Assembly: GCF_003611695.1 (NCBI RefSeq) | Contig: NZ_RAWE01000090.1 | Coordinates: 1-35,150 of the forward strand | From: Corallococcus carmarthensis | GTDB lineage: Bacteria > Myxococcota > Myxococcia > Myxococcales > Myxococcaceae | Length of the DNA stretch: 35,150 bases | Reading direction: 5' to 3' | In this document: piece by piece, positions 8,501 through 16,098 of the stretch | How the letters are laid out: every line of letters begins with the position of its first letter | How positions within the stretch are numbered: position 1 is the stretch's first letter | The notes under the pieces: generated by a model | The model's database searches: none | What the model was told of the DNA's origin: nothing | The model's input: the letters and a program-made list of their open reading frames with translations, nothing else | Made by a program: the position numbers and the translations under genes

Positions 8501-9140
8501 AGGGCTTCAGGTCCCGGTGGATGAGGCCCACGCGGTGCGCCTCGTGCACGCCCTCGCAGGCCGCCTGGAGCACCAGCGCCTTCTGTTCGACGGACAGCTC
8601 GCGGGCGAGCGTGCCCAGCGGCTGGCCCTCGATGAACCGCATGGCGATGTAGACGCGACCCTGGACCTCGCCCACCTCGTACACCGGGCACACCCGCTCG
8701 TGGTTCACCCGCGCCTGGGCCCGGGCCTCGGAGAGGAAGCGCCGGGTGAGCTCCGGGGCATCCCCGCGGACGAACTTCAGGGCCACGTTCCGGTGGAGCC
8801 GGGGATCCCTCGCGAGGAAGACGCGCCCCATGCCCCCCTCCCCGAGGAAGCGCACGCACTGGTAGCGCTCCCAGCCAGGGACCGGGAAGGCGGGGGACTC
8901 GGGTTCGGGCGCGGGCTCGGGCTCGGGCTCGGAGATGGAGCCGGGTGTCGCTTCACCCCGGGCCAGCGCCATCATCGACACGAGTGAGTCCTCGGACAGG
9001 CGGCCCCGCTCACGCAGCAGGGCCAGGGGACCGCATGCCCGGCGCCGGGCCTCCTCCCGCAGCTCCGCGGCTTCCTGCTCGCGGAGCAATCCCTCCGCGA
9101 GGGCCACGCGCAGCTCGGCCTCCTCGAACCCCTGACGCAT
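5550..9140 (-). CDS. Ser/Thr protein kinase with TM segment and long TPR region
   Basis: A 1196-residue kinase. Residues 1-62 are a charged helical N-terminal region common in myxobacterial kinases, followed by an Glu/Pro repeat linker (70-82). The kinase domain has GEGGMG (100-105), the ATP lysine K122, HRDLKPSN (208-215), DFG (232-234) and GTPHYMSPEQ (251-260): all catalytic elements are present, so it should be active. A single transmembrane helix lies at about 379-398. The remaining 800 residues are helical repeats of TPR type, with the pattern A..LG.AL and W..LG.A. recurring, presumably for partner binding outside the membrane. The start is ATG 9140, as the region upstream to the TTG/GTG-type starts reads as noise. 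It converges on the gene at 5104. An FHA-like activator lies 500 bp beyond the stop and is a plausible partner. Confidence 0.9.
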   Translation of the reverse strand: MRQGFEEAELRVALAEGLLREQEAAELREEARRRACGPLALLRERGRLSEDSLVSMMALARGEATPGSISEPEPEPAPEPESPAFPVPGWERYQCVRFLGEGGMGRVFLARDPRLHRNVALKFVRGDAPELTRRFLSEARAQARVNHERVCPVYEVGEVQGRVYIAMRFIEGQPLGTLARELSVEQKALVLQAACEGVHEAHRVGLIHRDLKPSNILVERAEDGTLRPYVMDFGLARDWKEGVTATGAVLGTPHYMSPEQARGEVTRLDRRADVYSLGATLYSVLTGQPPIPGANGLEVLNNIAHTEPRPPRAVDPNIPTDLEAIALKCLEKERSARYDSARAVADELGRFLSGEPVRARSHGLGYRLIKTLRRHRRVASVGFVAALLVLLALGQAGLTRREAATRERMARRFTESVERIEALARYSDLAPLHDTREEQRAIRARMAALEAEVAEAGDPAVGPGHYALGRGSLALGDEARAREFLQSAWARVFREPRVAYALALVTGHEYQARLLEAERLRDPRRREARVREVERRYREPALSWLRQSEGAEVPSAAYVSALLAFYEGRWDDALARLATLGPGFSWFHEALKLRGDILQARAMRHWNQGEREAAAADFEAGRKAYAEAVASGESVAALYIAQGELEYGALILEVYGKGAVMPPYTRGLEAVAHALTAMPDQSEARVLESRLHRRLAEYQGNLGGDDASLPQKAVSAAQRAMAFDPSRPEVRRELGQAWWIWGHLRQLRAQDPREQLSHAAETFEGLAPADRDAGFFLDLGLVYKTWADHEEQVGADPLPRYGKAIDSFRATARLDDRMPEAWLNLGIALYTRATHPRAPDADADLSQAVAALEQARTLNPGHVVSYFYGGLAHALVARRLRVRGGEPTAALERSAELYRKGLELGPGIPQLHNGLCLTLLQQAQTRWDQGADPTPALARAQEACERSVTVAPKSGYGYINLGEVFAQRALYQRARGEDPRASVHAADAALRQALQWLPEDAGTLANRGMVHAILATFELDHGRDPRPSIARAEESLRLALARKPNQADAWFFLGEALGARALYAGARAGDLDAAAQAFRKGIALDPERQDFSLGFGHFLRRQAIRAMQAKQDAGPLLEQGLALVDPLIAARPDWPDAHLLRGALLALRSALPSAASEQRQAWRGQALEELSRALAANPGFRREWGSTLQGLASSPR

Positions 9141-9211
9141 CGAACCACGCCCCCAGGCAAGGCGCCCATCGTACCCGCAACCGGACGGGGCGCTCCCGGG
9201 CCGGGAGGGCA

Positions 9212-9243
9212 CGGCATGTCACCGGCATGTCGACGACATGTCG
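9212..9243. promoter_or_regulatory. Operator-like array of CGGCATGTC half-sites
   Basis: Two direct copies of CGGCATGTC (9212-9220, 9223-9231) are spaced 11 bases apart. An inverted copy, GACATGTCG (9235-9243), forms with the second a 21-base near-palindrome centred on CATGTCGACGACATG. The array lies between divergent genes starting at 9140 (kinase) and 9388 (secreted protein), so one bound regulator could act on both. The regulator is unknown. Confidence 0.5.
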
Positions 9244-9387
9244 GCGCGGAGCGGTGGCGCCGGCCCTTCCGCGTGGCGCTTCTCCTCGGAAGCCCCCGCT
9301 GACGCGGCCCCTGCAATGTCACGCATTCGCGGCGGCATCGCGAAACGAACCGCCCCATCCCACGCATCCCCCCAGGAGAAGACAACC

Positions 9388-9783
9388 ATGAAGCATGTCC
9401 TGACCTTCGCGGCCCTCGCCGTCTCGTTCTTCGCCACCCAGGCTTCCGCCCTGGAGCTGGAGAACGTGCGCGCCATCTTTCCCCGGTCGCTGGCAGCCCA
9501 GCAGTGCCCCACCGGCTCCCAGCCGGCCTATGTGACCATGGCCTATCAGGGCATGACCGGTCAGGAGATCCGCGCCGCGAACCAGAACGCTCCCAAGAGC
9601 TGCGTCGCCACCAGGTTCGTGGCCATCCGCATGGACAACACCTATTCGACCTGGCCGTCGTACGACGTGTCCTGCGCGACGCCGGTCGTCGGTGCCTGGC
9701 CGTGGGGCCGCATGCGGCTGAAGCCGGACGTCCTGGACACCCAGTGGCTCCACCCCGACATGCACGTCATCTGCTGCCAGTAG
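9388..9783 (+). CDS. Small secreted cysteine-containing protein
   Basis: 131 residues. Signal peptide 1-22 (MKHVLTFAALAVSFFATQASA), then a mature protein of about 110 residues with five cysteines (QQCP, KSCV, VSCA and a terminal ICCQ), suggesting disulfides outside the cytoplasm. Trp/Tyr/Pro-rich segments near the middle (TYSTWPSYDV, WPWGRMRLKP) are notable. I recognise no family. The start at ATG 9388 has AGGAGAAG upstream; longer in-frame starts from 9238 add only noise. It is followed by a strong bidirectional hairpin. Confidence 0.8.
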   Translation: MKHVLTFAALAVSFFATQASALELENVRAIFPRSLAAQQCPTGSQPAYVTMAYQGMTGQEIRAANQNAPKSCVATRFVAIRMDNTYSTWPSYDVSCATPVVGAWPWGRMRLKPDVLDTQWLHPDMHVICCQ

Positions 9784-9795
9784 CACCTGGGTGAC

Positions 9796-9821
9796 GGGAG
9801 GGCGTCGCGCGGCGCCCTCCC
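9796..9821. terminator. Bidirectional terminator hairpin
   Basis: GGGAGGGCG / CGCCCTCCC with an eight-base loop, perfectly paired over nine bases. It lies between the convergent ends of the secreted-protein gene (9783) and the amidase gene (9827). Confidence 0.7.
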
Positions 9822-9826
9822 CTTCG

Positions 9827-11485
9827 CTACGCGCCGCGCAGGTCCACGCTCCGGACGAAGGTGGGCTTGCGCCGCGCGTGCGAGGCCTGTTCGTAGGCGT
9901 AGGCGAGCTTGAGCAACACGGGCTCGCTCCAGGCGCGGCCGATGAAGGACATACCCACCGGCAGCCCGTGCACGTCGCCCGCGGGCACCGTGAGGGTCGG
10001 GTAGCCGGACACGGCGGCGGGCGTGGAGCTGCTGCCCAGCCAGTGGTCGCCCAGCACGAGGTCGATGGGGCCCGCCGGTGCCTGGGTCGGAGCCACGAGC
10101 GCATCCAACTGGTGCTTGTTCATCACCGCGTCCAGGCCCTCGGCGCGCGAGTACCGGCGGCACGCCGCGAGCGCCTTCTTGTAGGCGGCGTCGGTGAGCG
10201 GGCCCTTCTTCCGCGCCTGGAGCAGCAGCTCCTGGCCGAACCAGGGCATCTCGCGCTCGCGGTTCTTCTCGTTGAAGGCGATGAGGTCCGCGAGCGTCCG
10301 CACGGGGGCGCCTTCGCCGAGCTGCGCGAGCCAGGCCTCCAGGCCCGCCTTGAACTCATACAGCAGCACTTCCATCTCCGGCCCGTCGAGCTTCGCCGTG
10401 TTGGGCAGCGTCACGGGGTCCACCAGCACGGCCCCTTGCGCCTTCATCACTTCGAGCGCGCGCTCCACCACCGCGTCCGTGGCCGGGTGGTAGCCGAAGA
10501 ACCGCTCGCGCGGCACACCGATGCGCGCACCCGCGAGCCCCTTGGGGTCGAGGAACTTCGTGTAGTCCGGGTGGACGCGGCCCTTGCCCGCGGCGGTGGC
10601 CGCGTCGCGTGGGTCCTCGCCCGCGAGCACGCTCAGCAGCGCCGCGGCGTCCGCCACGGTGCGCGTCATGGGGCCCGCCGTGTCCTGGGTCGAGGAGATG
10701 GGGATGATGCCCGCGCGGCTGACGAGCCCCACCGTGGGCTTCAAGCCCACCAGCGAACACGCGGACGCGGGCGAGACGATGGAGCCGTCCGTCTCCGTGC
10801 CCACCGACACGGCGCAGAAGCTGGCCGCGGTGGCCGCGCCCGAGCCGGAGCTCGAACCGGAAGGGGTCCGGTCGAGCGCGTAGGGATTGCGGCACAGGCC
10901 GCCGCGTCCGCTCCAGCCACTGGTCGAGTGCGTGGAGCGGAAGTTGGCCCACTCGCTGAGGTTCGTCTTGCCCAGGAGGACGGCGCCGGCGGCGCGCAGC
11001 CGCTCCACGATGAAGGCGTCACGCGAGGGGACGGCGCCCACCAGCGCGAGCGAGCCCGCGGTGGTCTGCATCTTGTCGGCCGTGGCGATGTTGTCCTTGA
11101 TGAGCACGGGGATGCCGTGCAGCGGCCCGCGCGCGCCCTTCGCCTTGCGCTCGGCGTCCAGCGCGTCGGCCAGCGTGAGCGCGTCGGGATTCAGTTCGAT
11201 GACCGAGCACAGCGGCAGGTCCCCGGTGCGGTCCAGCGCACGGATGCGCGCGAGGTAGGCCTCCGTCAGCCCGCGCGCGGTGTGCTTGCCGGACTCCAGG
11301 CCCGCGCGCAGCTCCGCGACCGTCGCCTCCTCGAGCGCGAAGGCCCCGGGCGCGGCGGCGGCCGGCGCGGCGGCGCGTGCATCGCGGGCGGCCAGCGCCC
11401 CCGTCACGGCCGCCGCGGCCCCGAGGAGCGTGCGGCGGGAGAGACCCGTCGGGGTCACGTCGGCAGCAGCCGTCTTCTTCGTCAT
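9827..11485 (-). CDS. Tat-exported amidase-signature enzyme
   Basis: A 552-residue amidase-signature hydrolase that cleaves amide bonds. The catalytic triad is visible: lysine in LIKDNI (K130), the cis-serine in SGSSSGS (about 209-215) and the nucleophile in TDGSI (S235). Residues 15-38 form a twin-arginine signal (SRRTLLGA, hydrophobic core, then ARA), so the folded enzyme should reach the periplasm. The signal and the lack of gatB/gatC neighbours argue against a tRNA amidotransferase subunit. A peptide amidase-like role, such as C-terminal deamidation or scavenging of amides, is likely but the substrate cannot be read. The start is ATG 11485, placing the Tat motif at the N-terminus; the ribosome site is weak. 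Confidence 0.9.
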   Translation of the reverse strand: MTKKTAAADVTPTGLSRRTLLGAAAAVTGALAARDARAAAPAAAAPGAFALEEATVAELRAGLESGKHTARGLTEAYLARIRALDRTGDLPLCSVIELNPDALTLADALDAERKAKGARGPLHGIPVLIKDNIATADKMQTTAGSLALVGAVPSRDAFIVERLRAAGAVLLGKTNLSEWANFRSTHSTSGWSGRGGLCRNPYALDRTPSGSSSGSGAATAASFCAVSVGTETDGSIVSPASACSLVGLKPTVGLVSRAGIIPISSTQDTAGPMTRTVADAAALLSVLAGEDPRDAATAAGKGRVHPDYTKFLDPKGLAGARIGVPRERFFGYHPATDAVVERALEVMKAQGAVLVDPVTLPNTAKLDGPEMEVLLYEFKAGLEAWLAQLGEGAPVRTLADLIAFNEKNREREMPWFGQELLLQARKKGPLTDAAYKKALAACRRYSRAEGLDAVMNKHQLDALVAPTQAPAGPIDLVLGDHWLGSSSTPAAVSGYPTLTVPAGDVHGLPVGMSFIGRAWSEPVLLKLAYAYEQASHARRKPTFVRSVDLRGA

Positions 11486-11621
11486 GGAGCAGGCACCCGT
11501 TCGTGGAGGGGCGCCAAGTGGACCCGATTCCGCCACCGGGAGGAAGACCCGTTGCGGGCATCACGCCTCACTCCCTGGCGAGCACCTCCAGCAGCCTCCC
11601 GGTGACACGCTCTGGCCGGCA

Positions 11622-11674
11622 TGTGACAAGGCCGGCACAATCCCAGTCAGAGGGGGTGTCACAGGCGTGTGATA
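11622..11674. promoter_or_regulatory. Possible operator: TGTGACA-type half-sites
   Basis: TGTGACA (11622-11628), TGTCACA (11657-11663) and TGTGATA (11668-11674). The last two form an imperfect palindrome 30 bases before the lipoprotein start. They lie in the divergent space between the amidase and lipoprotein genes. A direct repeat GGCCGGCA overlaps the first. No factor can be named. Confidence 0.3.
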
Positions 11675-11702
11675 AATGGAACTCCTCACCTGGAGACCCC
11701 CC

Positions 11703-12593
11703 ATGCGTCTACGCGCCCTTGCCTTGACCTGCTTCGCCGCGCTCGCGGCCTGTGACAACACCCCCATTGAATCCGAGTCCCCGGAGGAGCTGGGCGTCAG
11801 CACCGCCGCGGAGACGGCGACCCGCCTCTACGCCACGGTGGGCAACAACGAGCTGAGCTTCGAGACGCTCGGCACCTTCGAGCAGCGTGACGGCGTCCGA
11901 GCCCTCGTCATCCACGCCACCGCGAACCGCTACCTCGCGGACGTCCTCAGCTTCGTCCCCGATGACGCCTTCGGCGACGCGAACATCATCAGCGAGCGCC
12001 GGTTCGAGATCGTCCTGCACGACGGCTACGAGCTCAACACGGTGCTCTCCGGCCTGCCGCTCTTCGTCAAGGTCACCACGAACACGGGAACGCCGCGCGC
12101 GTACACCGCGCGCATCGTGGTGGCCCCGCGCTTCTTCGACTTCCGCGGCGACTCGGGCATCTGGATCGACGAGGCGGTCACCCCCCGCTACGTCGTCCAG
12201 CCGAACAACAACCTCCTGTACCGGGGCCACGCCGCGGTCTCCGGGTACACCGACTGGCTCACCGTCACGGCGCCCGACGGCATCCCGTCCGTCTACGGCC
12301 GGCCCAACTACAAGCTCGACTGGGCGTACCCGACGCTCCAGCAGGCCATGGACCCGCACACGATCCCGCTCAACTTCAGCGCGGGGGGCGACAACGGCGC
12401 GACGATGCAGAAGACCGCCCGGCTCGTGGCGCGCGTGACGGAGCTCGCGCTCACCGACGGCGACGCCTACGACGTCTGGCCCAGCCCGGACTGCGACCCC
12501 ACCGTCTACAGCTGCTACCACTCGCAGCCCGCGGGCACGACGGACTTCAGCCAGTGCGGCACCTACCGCCAGGTCCTGCGCTGCACGTACTGA
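11703..12593 (+). CDS. Unknown lipoprotein
   Basis: 296 residues. The N-terminus is a lipoprotein signal (MRLRALALTCFAALAAC, lipobox LAAC), so the mature protein should be lipidated and anchored in the envelope. Asp at +2 (CDN) resembles inner-membrane retention in enterobacteria, but that rule may not hold here. The mature part is strand-rich and Tyr/Asn-rich, with a C-terminal segment carrying four cysteines (DCDPTVYSCYH, FSQCG, LRC). No family is recognised. The start is ATG 11703, with GGAG eight bases upstream; the in-frame ATG at 11676 would bury the lipobox deeper. Confidence 0.8.
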   Translation: MRLRALALTCFAALAACDNTPIESESPEELGVSTAAETATRLYATVGNNELSFETLGTFEQRDGVRALVIHATANRYLADVLSFVPDDAFGDANIISERRFEIVLHDGYELNTVLSGLPLFVKVTTNTGTPRAYTARIVVAPRFFDFRGDSGIWIDEAVTPRYVVQPNNNLLYRGHAAVSGYTDWLTVTAPDGIPSVYGRPNYKLDWAYPTLQQAMDPHTIPLNFSAGGDNGATMQKTARLVARVTELALTDGDAYDVWPSPDCDPTVYSCYHSQPAGTTDFSQCGTYRQVLRCTY

Positions 12594-12633
12594 GCGACCC
12601 GCGGCAGGTGTAACCCGGCGGTTGTCGCGAGCG

Positions 12634-12672
12634 GGCCTGTTCCCCCCGTGGAGTGTCCTGGGGGAGCAGGCC
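12634..12672. terminator. Bidirectional terminator hairpin
   Basis: GGCCTGTTCCCCC / GGGGGAGCAGGCC: 13 pairs, one of them G-U, with a 13-base loop. It sits between the convergent lipoprotein (stop 12593) and sigma-54 activator (stop 12702). Confidence 0.65.
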
Positions 12673-12701
12673 TGTCGTGCTCGTGCCCCCAGCAGCGGGG
12701 T

Positions 12702-14045
12702 TCACGCACCGCCGCGAGGGGACACGCCCAGCCGCTTCATCATCGTGCGCACCGTGCCGCCGGGGTCCTTCGCCGTGCCCCGGCCGACTTCGCCCAGCAG
12801 GCGCGCGGCCTCCGCGGCATTGCCATCCGCGCGCCGAAGCGCGGCCTGGAGTGCCAGCCGCTCCAGCCGCTCCCGCTCCGCGCGCAGGTTCATCGTTCCG
12901 GAGGCCACGCGGCGCTCCACCTCCTGGGCGGAGACCAGCATGGAGGAGTTCGTGCGCTCCTTCTGCCACAGCCGCCGCGGCAGGTCCGACACGAGCAGCT
13001 CGTCCCCGGCACGCTTGGCCACCAGCGCGCCGTAGATGACGTTGCGCAGCTCGCGGATGTTGCCGGGCCAGGGATAGGCCCGAAGCATGTCGAGCGCCTC
13101 GGGGGTGGCACCGCGCACGCGCGGGCCCACGGGCTCCAGCTCCTCCACGGCGTAGTAACGCTCCAGCCAGTGCAGCACGAGCGGCGCCACGTCCTCCTGC
13201 CGCTCGCGCAAGGGCGGCAGGTGGATCTGCACCGTGGAAAGGCGCTCATAGAGGTCCTCGCCAAACATCCCCCGGTCGATGAGCTGCTTCAGGTCCCGGT
13301 TCGTCGCCGCCAGGATGCGGAAGTCCACCTTGCGCCACGCGTTCTCGCCGAGGCGCGAGATGACCCGGTCCTCCAGCACGCGCAGCAACTTGGATTGGAG
13401 CGCGTGCGGCGTGTCGTCGATTTCGTCCAGCAACACCGTGCCCCCTTCCGCCGCGGACACCAGGCCGTCGTAGCCGTGCACGGCGCCGGAGAAGGCCCCC
13501 TTCGCGTAGCCGAAGAGCTCCCCCTCCATGAGCTCGTTGGGAATGGCCGCGCAGTTGATGGGCACGAAGGTGCGCGGGCGCCGCTCGGACCATTCATGGA
13601 TGAGCCGCGCGGCGACCTCCTTGCCCGTCCCCGTCTCTCCCGTGAGCAGCACCGGCATCGACGTGCGGGCCGCCTGCGCCAGCTGGCCGAGCAGCGCCTT
13701 CGCCGCCGCGCTGTGCGCGATGAGCGTCCCCGAAACGCGAGGCGCTGGCGTCTCGACGAGGCTCTCCTCCAGCCGGCGCAAGAGCCGCGCCTCCCAGTCG
13801 TCCGCGCCCGTCCAGACGACGTCCACCGCCCCCTGCTCCACCGCGAGCCGGAGCAGGTCGACCGGCACCGGCTGCTCACACAGCCAGACCCACGGCCCCG
13901 ACTTCGGCGCGGCCGGAAGCCGTGGCCGCGCGGAGCACACCACCACCAACTCCGCGCCGGCGCCTCCCGCCTTCCAGCCCGCGGCATCCAAACGCTGCTG
14001 GAGCGACGGCCTGGGGGCCGGGCCCTTCCACCCGAACGTGCGCAT
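12702..14045 (-). CDS. Sigma-54 activator with GAFSGA loop, divergent from SPFH gene
   Basis: A 447-residue enhancer-binding protein. Residues 1-100 are short and lack the acidic pocket and phospho-Asp of a receiver domain; strands such as ELVVVCSA and VDVVWTG resemble a degenerate receiver fold. The AAA+ core has Walker A GETGTGKE (136-143), GAFSGA (183-188) in place of GAFTGA, Walker B GGTVLLDEID (201-210) and LPPLRERQED. The Fis-like C-terminal helix-turn-helix (from about 405) has a stretched turn (LLGEVGRGTAKDPGGTVRTMMKRLG). Thr-to-Ser in the sigma-54 contact loop is conservative but affects a key residue. Absence of a phosphorylation site suggests control by protein partner, as for PspF. 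The open frame continues upstream across the SPFH gene, but ATG 14045 is the first start that excludes that antisense sequence. Probable target: the promoter at 14126. Confidence 0.88.
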   Translation of the reverse strand: MRTFGWKGPAPRPSLQQRLDAAGWKAGGAGAELVVVCSARPRLPAAPKSGPWVWLCEQPVPVDLLRLAVEQGAVDVVWTGADDWEARLLRRLEESLVETPAPRVSGTLIAHSAAAKALLGQLAQAARTSMPVLLTGETGTGKEVAARLIHEWSERRPRTFVPINCAAIPNELMEGELFGYAKGAFSGAVHGYDGLVSAAEGGTVLLDEIDDTPHALQSKLLRVLEDRVISRLGENAWRKVDFRILAATNRDLKQLIDRGMFGEDLYERLSTVQIHLPPLRERQEDVAPLVLHWLERYYAVEELEPVGPRVRGATPEALDMLRAYPWPGNIRELRNVIYGALVAKRAGDELLVSDLPRRLWQKERTNSSMLVSAQEVERRVASGTMNLRAERERLERLALQAALRRADGNAAEAARLLGEVGRGTAKDPGGTVRTMMKRLGVSPRGGA

Positions 14046-14050
14046 TCCAC

Positions 14051-14083
14051 GAATCAAACACGGATGGGCCCTGATTTGAATCA
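14051..14083. promoter_or_regulatory. Candidate upstream activator sites for the SPFH promoter
   Basis: An AT-rich island in GC-rich DNA holding GAATCA twice (14051-14056, 14078-14083) and the near-palindrome TGATTTGAATCA (14072-14083). It is about 70-100 bases upstream of the predicted SPFH transcription start and immediately upstream of the activator's own start, so binding could activate one gene and repress the other. Confidence 0.4.
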
Positions 14084-14125
14084 CGGCGCGGTGGAGCGGC
14101 CCCAGCAGTTCCAGGCACTTGGCCG

Positions 14126-14141
14126 TGGCAGGGGGCATGCA
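14126..14141 (+). promoter_or_regulatory. Sigma-54 promoter of the SPFH gene
   Basis: TGGCAG (14126-14131), five bases, ATGCA (14137-14141). GG and GC are 12 bases apart. The predicted start is near 14152, and GGAGAAGG (about 14178-14185) serves the ATG at 14190. It shares both deviations from consensus with the element at 5037. Confidence 0.65.
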
Positions 14142-14189
14142 GTGGAGGGGGCACACCCGCAATGACGCGGGCCGCAGGAGAAGGGCCTC

Positions 14190-16082
14190 ATGGATTACAT
14201 CGTGGTTCTCACCGGGGTCGCGTTGCTGCTGGGCTTGGGAGCGCTCTACGTGCTCAGCGGCTTGCAGGTCATCGGAGAGAACGAGTCGGGGCTGATCATC
14301 AAGAAGTTCGGCGCACCGCTGCCGCCCGGGCGGCTGGTCGCGCTGGAGGGCGAGGCCGGCTACCAGGCGGAGCTGCTGCCGCCGGGGTGGCACTTCGGCT
14401 ATCCGTTCTGGCGCTTCAAGGTGACGCGCGTCCCGGTCGTGGTGGTGCGCCAGGGGCACATCGCGCTCGTCGTCGCCAATGGCGGCGCACCCATTCCGCC
14501 CGGCTGCATCCTCGGCCGCGAGGTGGCCTGTGACGGCTTCCAGGACGCGCGTGCGTTCCTCGAGGGCGGTGGGCAGAAGGGCCGCCAGCTCGCCTTCCTC
14601 ACCGCGGGTACCTACCGCATCAACCCCGCGCTGTTCACGGTCATCACGCCGGAGAACGCCAGGCGGTTCGACATGGACGTGGAGGAGCTGGAGATCTTCA
14701 GCGTGGGCCCCGACAAGGTGGGCATCGTGACGACGCTGGACGGCCGTCCCATTCCCGCGGGAGACCTGGCGGGCGTGCCGGTGGAGGGGCATGACTCGTT
14801 CCAGAGCGCCCAGCGGTTCCTGGACGCGGGCGGCTGCCGTGGCCTCCAGGAGCAGGTGCTGCTGTCGGGCTCGTGGAACCTCAACCCCTGGTTCGTGCGC
14901 GTGGAGCAGATCCCCATGACGGAGGTGCCCATCGGCTACGTGGGCGTCGTGGTCAGCTACGTGGGGCGCGAGCACCTGGACGTGTCGGGTGACGAGTTCA
15001 CGCACGGCGACCTCGTGGAGCGCGGACGCAAGGGCGTATGGATTGAGCCGCTGCTGCCGGGCAAGCACCCGCTCAACGCGCGGGTGATGAAGGTGGAGCT
15101 GGTGCCCACGACGAACATCGTCCTCAACTGGGCGCAGCGCACCGAACAGCACAAGTACGACGAGAAGCTCAGCCCCATCACGGTGCGCTCGCGGGACGGC
15201 TTCAGCTTCATGCTCGACGTGTCGCAGATCATCCACATCAGCATGAAGCAGGCCCCGCGAGTCATCTCCCGGGTGGGCTCCATGCAGAACCTGGTGGACC
15301 ACGTGCTGCAACCCACGGTGGCCAACTACTTCCGCAACTCCGCGCAGCAGGTGACGGTGCTGGAGTTCCTCTCCGCGCGCACCGACCGCCAGCGGGAGGC
15401 GTACGAGGCCATCCGAGGCGCGCTGGGGGCGTATGACGTGGAGTGCATCGACACGCTCGTGGGCGACATCCAGCCGCCCGCGGAGCTGATGAAGACGCAG
15501 ACGGACCGGAAGATCGCCGAGGAGCTCCAGCGCACCTACGAGGTGCAGCGCGAGGCCCAGGTCCGCCGCCGCGAGCTGGAGCGCGCCACGGCGGTGGCGA
15601 ACATGCAGCCCGAGGTGGTGCGCAGCGAGCAGATGGTCGCCATCAGCGAGAAGGGCGCGCTCGCGGCCGAGGAGACAGCCAAGGGTGAAGCGGCCCGCAC
15701 GCGGCTGCACGCGGACGCGGAGGCGCATGGCCTGCGGCAGCGCGCGGAGGCGGAGGCCGAATCGAAGCGGCTGCACGGCGGCGCCGAGGCCGAGGCGACA
15801 CGGCTCGTGGGTGAGGCCAAGGCGGAGGCCTACCGCACCGGCGTGGCGGCGCTGGGGGCCCAGGCCTTCACGGCGGTGCAGCTGGCCACGGTGCTGGCGC
15901 AGCATGGGGTGAAGCTCGTGCCGGAGATCGCGCTCGGCCAGGACGGCGGCGGCGGTGGGCAGGGGCTGCTCGGCGCGCTGATGGCGCGGGTGCTCCAGAC
16001 CGAGCAGAAGCCGCAGGTGCTTCAGCGTCCCGTGAAGCCGGCGCCGGCCAACGGCGTGGAGAACGTCCACAAGCAGGCCTGA
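14190..16082 (+). CDS. SPFH/flotillin-like membrane protein with N-terminal tandem repeats
   Basis: A 630-residue protein. A single N-terminal transmembrane helix (about 3-24) is followed by three related strand-rich repeats: a short one at about 34-78 and two clear ones at 91-151 and 178-238, each with a P(I/L)P(P/A)G turn. An SPFH/band-7 domain follows (about 245-430; includes SRDGFSFMLDVSQIIHI). Next is a long Ala/Glu/Arg-rich coiled coil (about 430-560; repeated AEAE/RLHG..AEA units), the hallmark of flotillin-type proteins that form membrane-attached oligomers. The C-terminus has a Gly-rich patch. Flotillins scaffold membrane microdomains and are tied to envelope stress; that role here is an inference. 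A sigma-54 promoter lies at 14126 and an activator is divergent, an arrangement like pspF-pspA. Confidence 0.85.
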   Translation: MDYIVVLTGVALLLGLGALYVLSGLQVIGENESGLIIKKFGAPLPPGRLVALEGEAGYQAELLPPGWHFGYPFWRFKVTRVPVVVVRQGHIALVVANGGAPIPPGCILGREVACDGFQDARAFLEGGGQKGRQLAFLTAGTYRINPALFTVITPENARRFDMDVEELEIFSVGPDKVGIVTTLDGRPIPAGDLAGVPVEGHDSFQSAQRFLDAGGCRGLQEQVLLSGSWNLNPWFVRVEQIPMTEVPIGYVGVVVSYVGREHLDVSGDEFTHGDLVERGRKGVWIEPLLPGKHPLNARVMKVELVPTTNIVLNWAQRTEQHKYDEKLSPITVRSRDGFSFMLDVSQIIHISMKQAPRVISRVGSMQNLVDHVLQPTVANYFRNSAQQVTVLEFLSARTDRQREAYEAIRGALGAYDVECIDTLVGDIQPPAELMKTQTDRKIAEELQRTYEVQREAQVRRRELERATAVANMQPEVVRSEQMVAISEKGALAAEETAKGEAARTRLHADAEAHGLRQRAEAEAESKRLHGGAEAEATRLVGEAKAEAYRTGVAALGAQAFTAVQLATVLAQHGVKLVPEIALGQDGGGGGQGLLGALMARVLQTEQKPQVLQRPVKPAPANGVENVHKQA

Positions 16083-16098
16083 GGGTCCGCGTCATGAA

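Noticed and set aside
5727-8987. A 1086-codon plus-strand open frame
   Set aside because: It is fully antisense to the kinase-TPR gene, whose motifs are unmistakable; its composition is that of a shadow frame.
14046-16070. The activator frame stays open on the minus strand for 2 kb beyond 14045, suggesting a 1122-residue fusion
   Set aside because: The extra part is antisense to the SPFH gene, is rich in His/Arg/Leu typical of a GC-rich antisense frame, and carries no domain. Divergent promoter signals lie in between.
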